The translations under genes were made by a program, and so were the position numbers. From Symsagittifera roscoffensis (lineage: Eukaryota; Xenacoelomorpha; Acoela; Convolutidae): DNA of 54,621 bases. How positions within the stretch are numbered: the first letter of the stretch is position 1; every line of letters starts with the position of its first letter. Below the pieces are notes generated by a model. The model had not been told where the DNA came from and searched no databases. It saw only the letters and a list, made by a program, of their open reading frames with translations. Where the stretch lies: contig NC_087067.1 of assembly GCF_963678635.1 (NCBI RefSeq), positions 19,731,018-19,785,638 on the forward strand. The letters are read 5' to 3'. Of the stretch, positions 44,263-54,621 are shown one piece after another.

Positions 44263-47184
44263 GAGTCAATTTATTTAGATGGCAGACAAGGCCTCGATTT
44301 TATAACACTTGATTATGCAAATATAACAAAATTCATAGGAGTCTTTCTAAGGAGTTTGACTTCATAGCTGAATAAAAGGTCACCCGGATACCGACAATTG
44401 GGATCGAACAAAATTTGAGGTGAGAATTTTATTAGGTGTGAATTCGAAGCTTGAAAAAAGCTATTTGGTTCGAAAAACTAGACTTTCATTTTAGTTGAGG
44501 ATTTATTTAGCAGAGCTTCATTTCATTAGAGCAGTCTCTTTTTTGGAATCAAAATATTGTCGTGCCACAGAATTTTTGTCATGAGAATGTCGTTTTTGTT
44601 TGGTGAGCGCTTCCCCCAGAACTGGTAAAGCTAAAGGCGCATAAAAAATTCAATTAGAGATTATGGTCAGTCAAAAATAGCTGGCATAAATTAGGACCAA
44701 AAGGCGGGCGTGGTCGGAACATTTAATCAACCATTGTTAAAATGGAATTGCACAACTCAATTGGAACATTAGTTTTTCAACGGTTTTAGTTCTTCTGAAT
44801 TTAAATAGCAAAGAGTAGTAAGGAAAATTGCAATCTAAGGTAATCTAAGAAAAACGAGAAAAAACTTTTTTTATCATTCTGAATTGCTAGTGAAAAATAC
44901 GCTACATTGCATGTCAAAACAGCCCTTTTGGCAAACGTTTTAATTCTAATAAGGCAAAGGCTGAGCAAATTTAATATTTCATAATTCTAACCACGCACCC
45001 TGACTTAATTTAATCATCTACACAATGTTAATTAGTGTATCGCGTATAAAAAATGAATAATACTTGTATCGGTTATGAGAAAAAAGGTTGTTTGCAGTAA
45101 GATGATGCTTGTTTTGATAAAAGGTTTTGCTAGTATTGTCCAAAAATTTCAGTATCTTTTATCAGGAGAGTCTTTATTGGATAAAAGATGCACCTGTTTC
45201 AATTCTAGCCATCTATTGAAAATGAACTTATGGGAAGACAAGGATAATTTTAGTCTAGGTTTTTATTCTAGGAGTGATTTGATAGCACACCGGCCCGCAT
45301 TTTTATTGAAGAAAAGAGCAAAAAACCAACAATTTAACTGTTTGTGTGATTGTTATCAAAATTTCACCACAAATGAAACATGATGTTTAGAAGATATATC
45401 ATCATGCCATACCTATCATAATGGAATAACTTTGACCATTTTAAAAAAAAACTATTGAGTTTGTTGCAGCATTAAAAGACGATGTTGCTCAGATATTCTG
45501 ATTGATCATAATGCTAATAGGATTTATAAAAAACCAATAGCTTGGTTTTTGCGAAACCCGGTTAAAAGCACAAAACAACTGTAATTTTATTCGACAGAAG
45601 CATATTAAATGCTGTAGCAAAGAGAATAATTTTCAACAGACATTAGAAAACTGAACAATAAAATAGTTCTATTTCTTCATGAACAAAGCTTTACTGGAGG
45701 AGTTAATCGTAAGGTATATAAAACACATTATTATACAAAAATGGGTAACATAAACCGAGAGAAAAAAGCCGCAAAGTTTATTGAAATTTGGCAATGACAA
45801 GCACGTGATCAAATGAATATATTGTGCTATACAATTTTTTGTATATTTTGCTGACATAAGTTTCAATTTGTTTTTGAAATAAAATTCATTTTTAGTGTTC
45901 AGATTGAGAAAAGCATAGGTATATATATCAATCGATAGAATTTGGTCAGTTAAGCTAAAAAATAGTTGAAGACGCATCATTTAGCGCTTCCTTGGCAATC
46001 AAAGTTAACTAAAAGAAGTTTCAAAAATGATTGTGATAAAATAAATTTAATTTTATTGAACATTTTTTTCATGTTTTTGTTTGTTTTTCTTTTTTTTTGA
46101 TGATAACTATTGTCAACTTTACCTAAATTGCTATTTTTATGCCAAATTGTAGAGTTCTTTCATTGCACCCACAAAAAATGACACTAAATTGTAGAAATCG
46201 GAAATAAAAGTTTTGAATGTTTAATGAATGTGGTCGTAACATTCTATGCTGCATGCACAGCGACCGGCTATCCTTGTTGATTTTGGCGTCGAATAAAAAA
46301 ACTGATGAAAAAAATGAATTACACATTACATGAGCGACATAAAACCTCTTCACTTTCAACAATAACAGCATTCTGTAATATTTTAAGAAGAATAGTAAAT
46401 AAACTGTTCAAACAAAAATTCATTCAGTTTTCGGAGATTAGTAAAAAGAATTGAATTTCTTTCGTTCTTTCATATATTCGTCAATTCTGGGATCCAAATC
46501 ATCGTATCACCACCCTAAACAAAAGCAAAAACGCTGTATACCTAATACCACTAATGAAGAATTAGCTTGATTAATTCACATGAATGGCATCTGCAGTTTA
46601 GTATAACGCAATTTAAGGAATATATGGTAGTTCTGACCAAGCACTTTTGCTGCTGACATGTGACCCGAACAATTTTTCACCCTACAATTTTATTGAGAAC
46701 CTTCGTTTCAACAAAAAAAAAGTTCAAGCGGATGAGCATTAAAATTAACTTTTCTAAAAACGATTGGTCTGTATACAATTGTGCTCGCCCTATTTTGTAC
46801 GACCTATAAATCAGCTTGAATCGTTTAAAAAAATTAATGAATCTTGTCAACATGATGTCATAAATTCATTTGTTAAAGCGAATTGGATTTTTACCATTAC
46901 GTTGTTTTTCTTCAAGAACCCAACTATCCATGCCGAGCCGGTAATATTTTACATCGCGCACTAAATGAGCAGGAAAGATGTTCCTTAAGCGATGAAATAT
47001 GTTGATATTTTGGCGCAATTATTACAATGTTCATTTTAAACGCATGAAGCGCATCTACATTTGTCCTTATCTATCCCGTTTTAATTTTTAATGACTTCAT
47101 TAGAACTAATTTTCAGCACTGCATATTCCGACTCCCGTTTTGTTTGCGATTGTGGAAATCATTCTGAAGTGAACTAAACGGGAG

Positions 47185-47276
47185 CTACTTACTACCGTAA
47201 CCTGGTGCTCCGCCTCTGGGCTGCGGCTGGTGGTAGTTGTAGTACCCTCCCCCTCCTCTAGGACCACCGGCGTAAC
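47185..47276 (-). CDS. terminal exon of a Gly/Arg/Tyr-rich protein (partial)
   Basis: On the minus strand an acceptor (cacttcag) is followed by GTTACGCCGGTGG. With one carried-in base the frame reads YAGGPRGGGGYYNYHQPQP, then RGGAPGYGSK and TAG at 47187-47185. RGG and GYG/GYY repeats of this kind are typical of the C-terminal tails of RNA-binding proteins. The exon is much richer in G+C than its surroundings. Alternatively the GTAAGT at 47192-47187 is a donor and the exon is internal (84 bp, a multiple of three). Upstream exons would lie to the right; only one candidate (48396-48450) is visible. No RNA-recognition domain is in the window. Confidence 0.5.
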
Positions 47277-48395
47277 CTGAAGTGAATCACTATTTAATCG
47301 ACATCTATTAGGTTTCAGTTTCTCATCTAAAATACCAACAGTTAGTTCTGATTGTGGTTTACGTTTTAATTTATGACGATATTTCACTTAATACACAGAG
47401 GCGGAAAGAGCGTGGAGATAAGCGAACCAGATTCGGAGATTATAAAAACGTTCGTTTACTAAAACTTTCGTTTACTTAAACTAAAATTCAGGCAGAAATT
47501 CAAGCTAAAAAACGCATTGGTAGGTTCAGATGCAATACTTTCTTACGTAACAAAATAAAAACTTTCTGTACTTCTTTCTAAAAAGATTGATAAAAGGCAA
47601 CCAAAATGGACATTTGCTTTTTGAAATGATTTCGCAAATCTAATGGATGCAATTTGAAGTTATGCTGAAAATATTAAGTTTGCAAACCATTAATACTCCT
47701 TATGGTCAGTAAAACTATCCTGATTTCAGTTTGGCCCCAAGTTTGACCGCATATTTCTTCCTGAAGCCAATAACCCTTCGCGTGAAATCAGTCAGAAATT
47801 CACCAAAGCTTTCATGTGATGACATAATTGACCATTTACTATTCTTCGATTTAAAATCGTCAAAAGATTTTTTACATCGATTGACCGAATTGAAATCACA
47901 GAAAAAAATAACCAAACCATTTGCAACTAGACATGAAAATAAGGGCCGACTCTTTGACCTCAAACAAACTGTTAAATTGAAAATCAAAATTTGACAAAAC
48001 TGGCTCGCTTATTTCCCTATTCAAACCACTCCTACACTCCTATATGAACATATTTATGCATGAAAAACAATATAAGTTGCAAACTTTTAAAAATCGCAAC
48101 ACTTGATTATTTTATTAACTCTCCTAATTTGAAATAATATTTGATAAATAATCCATTGGTTTCAACGAATTAATAATATTTCGATCAAATTGAAGGGCGT
48201 GTTATATTAATTGATCTTGATTAATCCCTTTCACGATACTAAATGTCAAAGTTTTTATTTTCGGTGCTAATTGGGTTCAGGTTCAGCTGCTAATCATGGT
48301 ATTTCACAGGTGCTATGTCAGTCATTTGTCATAATTTCCCGAATAGCAAAGTTCTACTCCTCTCGTGATGGGTGGTAGTTCTCTTTTATACTTAC

Positions 48396-48450
48396 GCCCT
48401 CTTTTCGACCGGTCGGGGCTCCAGCAGTCTTCCTTCCCCTTCCCCGGGGT
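48396..48450 (-). CDS. possible upstream exon of the Gly-rich gene
   Basis: A GC-rich island ends at a strong donor (GGGC|gtaagt) on the minus strand. One frame reads GKGKEDCWSPDRSKRG plus one base, which joins in phase to the 47276 exon as Arg-Tyr-Ala-Gly-Gly. Another frame gives an RGRGRK-type sequence but would put the next exon in a less protein-like frame. The acceptor is not evident, so the left limit is a guess. Confidence 0.25.
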
Positions 48451-51054
48451 CAAAGGTCAAGTGGACGTGTAGAGTGAAGATTTCTGATTTTGACGGGTCA
48501 CGATGACTTTTAGTACCCTTGGTTTATTAGCCTCCAATTATACATTTTTTGCAATTGAGTTCTAACAGTTTTGTTCGAAGAGATTTAATGATAAATTGAA
48601 ATGATATCTTTTAAAAGAATCTATTAGATGGCCATAAGCTTTGCGTTGGCAAATTTTGCTGCTTTTATAAGCACTCAAATGCCTGTAAAAATGAACGAGG
48701 CAAAATTTACTTCAAATCGTGTGCTATATTTGTTTTTTTTGTTACTTTTGGTTTGTTCTTGAAAGCAAGTGAAACTAGGATTTATTACTACTGCTCCAAT
48801 CCTGAGCCCCGAACAATCGATTCTCTCCTAAAAGAGATACACAGTCAAATTGGTTCTTAACGAATTCCAATCACTTCAAATTGAACATATGTTTCTTTCA
48901 AAACCGTTTCATCTGAACATCACTGAACGGAAAAGGTAAAATTGAAACTACTATGAATAAGATATTGAAAACGAAAATGTATTCTTCGCTACCGAAAACC
49001 CACCTGAATATTTTTGTTAGGTGGGTTCAAATGGCTGGCTAACTTTTACACAGCAGTGAAAGGAGCTTCATCGTTTGAGCGCTTCGCATGAATTAGAGCC
49101 CCAGTTTAAAATTAAAAAAGATTATTCACCACTATTTTTGCTTTTATTCTAGACAGTTATTTTCACTCGAGTTCAATTGATGCTACCTGCGCAATTTTCA
49201 TACAAGCTCATATGAGCTAAAGTTTACTTCGAACTAAAATATACTTGATATTTGCCGAAAAAACCGTGACCTACCCTATAGATAAAAACCCATTCATCAA
49301 TGAAAGTTGGAAAAAAGTTTTAAACAATGACTTCCTTCGTGAAGAAAACATCATTTCCACAAAAAGTAATCATCGACAAACTACTCTTCAATTTGCTCAA
49401 AAAAGAGGCCAGTTGGTGAAATAAACAAGTGACTCTCAGTTTAGGAACAATTCACAAAAATTGTTGAAATGTAATGGCAATTAAAGAATTGCTTGGCAGC
49501 TTATTATTTTTTGTAATTATTTAAGTAATTTTTGTATAAATCAGCAAAACTTCCATTTTTAATTAACTTGCCACAATATAAACTATGGGCAGAACCTTTT
49601 TTGCTTTGCAGTAACGTACAAAGTAACACGTAAAAAAAGAGTTCGATAAAAAAACCTTGAGACAATTATGTCGTAGATACAACCGCTAAATTTTGTAAGC
49701 AAAACAAGACACTCAGTGTCGAAATCGGAACAATTTTCGAGATGCAATATAAGCGGTTGCTATCTGGTATGAAACAGGTGGAAATGTAAAAAACACAAAA
49801 TTTAAAAATTTCACGCTAGCACGTGATTTTTAACTCTTAGTTAGTTTTGCTTGATTTTCCTAGGAAAATGTTGCACTATTGTTTCAAAAATTGCAATAGT
49901 GTTTAAAATATTTCACTAGTATATCAAATATGGCACGCAAACCTTTTGCGAACATGTGTCTTATGCGCCAATTCATCATCAAACGGAATGTATATTTGAG
50001 CCAATCTGTGAGTTCTACACAGCGAAAAATGCCGTTTTAACATAACACAACATTCCTGGAGTTGAAGTGGAGCATTCCAGAAACACAAAACATATCAACA
50101 TCAAATCATTCAAAGCTAATTTACAAATTCATTCGATTATCTTCAATTTATAAACGGGTTTCAAGCGAAGAGGTTGCAAAAGGAAGAATGAAACTGTCGC
50201 CTAACCACAAGAAACACTATTACCTAAATCGGTCATGGCGAAAACTCGTTGCAGGCAAAACTTCGTCGACACAAGACTGAGCTAGCTTTATTTCGTCGCA
50301 AAGCAAATGAAGCATAACTTAAAACTACAACATTCAATGTCGCTGAGGCATTGTCGTCTGCTTGCTGCAAATAGCTGATTCAGCTTAATTAATTTGTAAA
50401 AAGCTGTATGCTTAGGTGTTATCTCTCGAATGACTTAGAAATTAATTAAATTGCCCGTTTTCGCGAACATTCTCTGACAATTCCGGTAGCATTATTTGAC
50501 CGGCTCCGTAATTGACACAAAGGCGAAGCTGCACTTCGTTAACAAGCTAAAAAATGTCAAAAAGTAGCTCTGAAAATCTATGCAAGCAAAATAAGGAAAG
50601 AAGAGGTAAAATTAAGCCTTGAAAGTTTTTTTTTGCTCATAACGGAATCGAAGTACCAATCTGCATATTAAGTATCACCTCATGAAATGAGCCACGGTCG
50701 CTTGGATTCACGTGATCACTAGCCACGTATGCAGCAAAAGCACCCCAAAATGAGCACAATTTGCGTTGGAAAAATCGGATTCAAAATATGACCCTACGCT
50801 CGCTAGCTCGTTTGGTTAAACTAGCTCGTTTGGGTGACGATTGCAATTCAATAAATGCAAATTACAAAACATTAGTCCTAACAAGGTTTTAGAAATCTGG
50901 TTTCGACGGTTCGAGCCGACTCAGCAGTTAAACCTTAAAACTGGCTAACATGCAGTATGTATAATCAACAAACAACCGAAAAAATCCCAAATAATTCCTA
51001 TTTTTCAAATTATTTGATTAAGGCAAAGCTGCACTTAGCAAAAAGCAAAAAAAT
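48451..51054. other. non-coding AT-rich DNA
   Basis: Short open frames only. I see no recognisable repeat or gene. Confidence 0.4.
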
Positions 51055-51131
51055 TGAAAATACCCACACAAGATTCGAACCCTTTGCCTCCATAGTTAAG
51101 TTCTGATGTCTTCACAGCTGCGCCATAGCAC
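51055..51131 (-). ncRNA. tRNA-like sequence with polymerase III A and B boxes (tRNA pseudogene or SINE head)
   Basis: The minus strand reads TGGCGCAGCTGTG (51125-51113), a good A box, and 32 bases later GGTTCGAATCT (51081-51071), a near-perfect B box. T runs follow further downstream. The acceptor ends (GGTGCTA on the 5' side) do not pair with the expected 3' segment and the T stem is poor. It is therefore not a functional tRNA by eye. A decayed tRNA or the head of a tRNA-derived SINE is more likely. Confidence 0.5.
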
Positions 51132-51714
51132 CTACCAGTCGACATCACATCAGTCACTAATAATGCGGATAAAACACATGCAATTAAATTACCATAAAAA
51201 ATGTGGTTAAGCAGTACACAGATACTGAACCTGAGAAAAACAAAATAGTCAAAAACAGCAAATCTAGATATCAGTACATTGAACTACAAAAAGGTTTTCC
51301 ACTAAAACACGGCTGCATTTATGTTTTTTGAGTCTTTTCAGTTTCTTAAGTGTTTTATTGAAGATCTTTACTTGCTAATAAACTTCATTTTCAACAATTT
51401 GCAGGACACTGACGCAAATTTGTCATCAAAACATGATTCAGATGACAAGCATTCCCGGATAGCCGAAAAATACCTCCACTTAACTAAATTCATTAGAAAA
51501 TTCGACAATAAACTGACTCATTTTGATGGATAAAAAGTTCCTCAAATTAAGCAGCTTGTTAGCAAACAAAATACCGAACATCTTTAGGAGATTTGATTAG
51601 CTAATACGTTTACTCTCGTCAAATTTCCTAAAAACAAAAGTCCTACTACTTTTTAACGCACAATTTTTTTCTAAGTTAATGTGTTTTATATAATAATCAA
51701 TTTTCGTGGTCAAT

Positions 51715-51815
51715 TCATCAATTAAGATGGCCAATTCATCGTTTCATCTTCCGTCCATTTGAATATAATTACTTGTCAGTGATTTAGGACGAATGAAAAC
51801 AGTATTCAAAACAGT
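51715..51815 (+). repeat. direct repeat, copy 1 (AATTAAGATGGCCAATTCATC)
   Basis: About 95 bp matching 52417-52512 at an offset of 701 bp, including CATCTTCCGTC, TTGAATATAATTACTTGTCA and GTGATTTAGGACGAAT. Confidence 0.8.
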
Positions 51816-52194
51816 ATTACACATATCATCCATGATTGGACTTAACTCATCTTTAAATCATCAACCACTAAAAATTGTCCCTTTAAAAATGAAAAAAAAA
51901 AATCATTAATTGTCAAAAACATTGTCCGATTATAATTGCACGGCACTTATGCAACCGATCTCATACACCCCTCCCCTCTCCTCAATTCAACTCACCCAAG
52001 CCCCAACCCCCTACAAAGTTAACCACTTCTTCAAACAGGGGTGTGGAGCGGGCGGGGTCAGGGGGATTACTACTTTTTCAAACACAATAACTAAACAACA
52101 CCTTAAGACTGGGGGTTGTCAATGAAAAAAAATTGTCTTTATTAATATTTGTCGGTTATATATTAAGATGGTAATATGTTACATGGTTTATTGT

Positions 52195-52300
52195 ATTAAT
52201 CAACGGCTATCCGGGGACCAAAAAATGCCTATCCGGGAACGAATTAATTTTTCGGCTAGCCGGAAAATTTTTTTTCGGCTATTCGGCTCCGTTTTGCGTG
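52195..52300 (+). repeat. CGGCTATCCGG iterated motif
   Basis: CGGCTATCCGGGGACC, CTATCCGGGAACG, CGGCTAGCCGG and CGGCTATTCGG follow one another at intervals of about 25-30 bases. The motif is itself nearly palindromic. Confidence 0.6.
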
Positions 52301-52416
52301 ACTACTGTTTTGCTTTGCCGCGAAACTGAGAAATTTTCACCATTTGCTGAGATGATTGCTTGTTCAGAAAATATTATGACGCCGCGCTTGGGGAACTTTA
52401 AATGTTTAACAAGCAG

Positions 52417-52512
52417 CATCAATTAAGATGGCCAATTCATCTTTTCATCTTCCGTCGATTTGAATATAATTACTTGTCAGTGATTTAGGACGAATTACAA
52501 CAGTATTCAAAA
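52417..52512 (+). repeat. direct repeat, copy 2
   Basis: It is the partner of 51715-51815. It is followed directly by iterated TTCGGCACTG(C/T)TG units (52515-52580). Confidence 0.8.
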
Positions 52513-52984
52513 AAAATTCGGCACTGCTGAACAACATTCTGATTTTCGGCAATGTTGTAGTTCGGCACTGTTGTACTGTCCCGTCTAAGCTTGATACTAG
52601 ATTAGACCAATCTGTAGTTGTTTTGGATTTAAATTCAAACTATTGAATACTTACTCACAAACTCACAAGTTAAATGCAGTTCAGCTCTGGTTTGCTTCTT
52701 GTTGTTGTCTTGAGCAATTATCAATCGGTACTTGATATCCTCTAGCCGTCACTTTTGTTCATCTTACTTTTTTCGCACTTTTTTGCCGTAAATTGTTTTT
52801 TTTTTAAGTTTTCTAACAGCTAATAAGCTGATTTTCTGTAATAAAATTCCACACGATTGAAGAATTTTTGAATTTTCTCATTCGAATAACAAGAAATTGG
52901 ACAATTTCACTAACAACCGTGATACGACATATTTCTACATATAACGTTGTTTTTACGCAAGAAAGTTAAAATTATGTCAGCACT

Positions 52985-53800
52985 GTGACATTAAAGGCCT
53001 CATATAAATCCAGCTGAGATGAACGCCTTTAAACAATAAGCAACATGGGCCGCTCAACTCAAATCATTATGATTGGACTTGAATCATCCAATCATCAACC
53101 CCTTAAAACACAGTAACATGAAAAAAAGAAACCCCATTAATAATTTCTTAAATAAACAAAAACTTATGAGCTTTAGTTTAGTTCTACTCTGAAAATGAGT
53201 TCAAATTTCTGCAAACTTTAAGGCACTAAAAGCTTTGCAAAATTTATTGAGTGACATAAATATTCATTACGAAAAAATTTCAGTGAAGTATTGCAGATCT
53301 CGGTCTATTTTAATTTTTTGTCATTTCTCACTAATGCTATAGGAGTTATTAAAATTCTGTCAAATCATTTCCGACAATACTAACATAACATAAAATTCAA
53401 TTTGAGATGAACGCCTCAATTTGAATTATAAGCAACACATGACGATCAATTCAATTAACTAAAATATAAAGTAGTTCTTTTCGAAAAAAAGTTTTCTGTA
53501 AAAAATACATATATCATCCATGATTTGACTTAACTCATCTTTAAATCATCAACCACTAAAAATTATCCCTTCAAAAATGAAAAAAAAAATCATTAATTTT
53601 TTTACCAACAAATAAAAAGTTATGCGCTTTAATTGAGTTCTACTCAAAAACGAGTTTAAATTTCTGCAATTTCAAGGCAGTAAAAACTTTGCATCATTTC
53701 TTCAGTGACATAAATATTTTTTAAGAAATATTTTTTCTCAGTAAGTTATAGCAAGTCTCAGTCTAGTTTTATCTTTTGTTATCATTTTCACCCAAAATTA
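52985..53800 (+). repeat. two diverged direct repeats of about 400 bp
   Basis: Shared order in 52985-53330 and 53390-53800: GAGATGAACGCCT, AAGCAACA, a TCATCCAATCATCAACC-like block, TTAGTTCTACTC, AAATTTCTGCAA, AGTGACATAAATATT and a final TTGT-ATTTCNC. The offset is about 454 bp. The block near 53515-53600 also matches 51828-51912 closely (CATCTTTAAATCATCAACCA). Confidence 0.65.
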
Positions 53801-54621
53801 CACCAAATAAAAATACTTTTCCATTAGGCCTAAGAACATAGCAAATCGACTGCGAGAAGTGCTAATGAACTCATGAAGTAGGAAAAAAAAGCAACTTTGA
53901 AAACTTTGCACAATTGTTATTAAAGAGCAAGGCGCATCTGCTTTATTTTCAGCAAATGGATCTGAAATCAACTTATAAAGAAATCAAAACGCAAAAAATA
54001 TCAGCGGAGTTAAAATTCAGCTATTTCTTGAAATATAGCCCACAGGCAGCTGGAATTCGTCATTGAACGCAAGTAAACAGGAAAAAAATATATTAACATG
54101 TATTTGGAAAAAAACTCAATCTCGCATCTCCGAAAAAATTAGAAGGCCTTTAAGCTCTTTGAATTTTTACAACAATTAATAATTGACACTTTTTTGATAA
54201 AATTAACCCAATTCGAGAAACCTAGATCAATGTCCACCTTTTTATTCCGCTTATGAAGTCTGAAAATAAAAACCAACTTTCGAAACTAGAAGTCGATCAC
54301 GTTTTTCGTGAACTTTACACTTTTGCTGTTCGATAGTGGAGTTTGCCTTCCTTTTAACTAAGGAAATGAACTGAACTTAAAAAGAAATCAAAAGTCAAAC
54401 CGCGGAAAACTAAATTTGAGCATGAACAAATTTTAAGATTTTTCCTGAAAAAAATCATCACTATGTTCATCGACTCTTAAAAACTTATTAACTATGGACC
54501 TAAATAAGTAAGAGTTAGGCTAATTTAGAGCTAGTTCGGAGAAAACTCAAGATTCAACGGAGCATGGAACAAAAAATACACATCGTTTATTGCACTTAAA
54601 TCATAACCTGTAAATCTAGAA
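53801..54621. other. non-coding AT-rich DNA to the window end
   Basis: No gene, repeat or regulatory site that I can support. Confidence 0.4.

Larger units (their letters stand above)
37734..47184. other. long non-coding stretch downstream of the membrane protein gene
   Basis: 9.4 kb of AT-rich DNA. It contains an ATTATAATTAATT-rich region (38800-39540) and a foldback element (43941-44262). Open frames reach 103 codons (45669-45980 minus; 45075-45383 plus) but carry no domain I recognise and no convincing splice context. Confidence 0.45.

Noticed and set aside
45075-45383. 102-codon plus-strand frame starting MRKKVVCSK
   Set aside because: No domain, no neighbouring exons. AT-rich composition is the same as the flanks.
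45669-45980. 103-codon minus-strand frame with hydrophobic stretches
   Set aside because: Hydrophobicity follows from T/A-rich codons. No start context or homology pattern.
47106-47387. 93-codon minus-strand frame (Glu/Thr-rich) over the Gly-rich exon
   Set aside because: The alternative frame has RGG/GYG composition ending in a stop and fits real proteins better; this one is taken as a shadow.
50905-50925. GGTTCGAGCCG, B-box-like sequence on the + strand
   Set aside because: No A box at a suitable distance (the best candidate, TAGCTCGTTTGG, lacks the central AG) and no tRNA fold.
1-54621. CRISPR arrays, bacterial operons, ribosomal RNA
   Set aside because: None seen. The sequence is eukaryotic in every feature, and the spaced repeats present are palindrome clusters or microsatellites without unique spacers of constant length.

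Overview
The window looks like AT-rich, repeat-laden nuclear DNA of an invertebrate animal. The evidence is GT-AG introns, degenerate Ty3/Gypsy and BEL/Pao retrotransposons, foldback MITEs, long simple repeats, and one 200-base run of N (an assembly gap). I cannot name the species. Most of the many short open frames are chance frames in AT-rich DNA. Real coding sequence shows up only as short exons and transposon remnants.

The main gene is on the + strand. Seven short exons between 33403 and 37733 join in phase without a stop. They encode a glycosylation-prone ectodomain, a C-terminal membrane segment and a basic tail. Exon 2 opens in phase 0 with no start codon or membrane anchor of its own. 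Far upstream lie three related small exons (745-831, 12415-12501, and 19881-19937, the last cut by the gap). Each encodes a hydrophobic N-terminus ending in a conserved MALST(I/M)(Q/H)Q motif, and each stops at a phase-0 splice donor. The simplest reading is a cluster of alternative first exons feeding one common body. With first exon A the protein would be about 340 residues, with two membrane spans. I do not recognise the family.

Mobile DNA fills the long first intron(s). 13592-18519 is an old BEL/Pao element (minus strand) with short diverged LTRs, broken reverse transcriptase and integrase. 18540-19678 is a TATG microsatellite running into the N gap. 20665-28964 is a younger Ty3/Gypsy element (minus strand) that keeps gag, protease and a decayed integrase but has no reverse transcriptase/RNase H; its two LTRs differ by about 900 bp. 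29487-30172 is a 686-bp near-perfect foldback MITE flanked by TA. 30224-32925 is a patchwork of repeated units carrying many GCGGATTCCGC-type palindromes, a duplicated 425-bp block 1338 bp apart, and a dispersed repeat with tRNA-promoter-like boxes.

The left flank (832-12414) holds several smaller foldback elements and diverged MITE copies. The right third (37734-54621) is mostly non-coding. It carries AT-rich foldbacks, a probable C-terminal exon of a Gly/Arg/Tyr-rich RNA-binding-like protein on the minus strand (47185-47276), a tRNA-like sequence near 51.1 kb, and diverged direct repeats from 51.7 kb to 53.8 kb.
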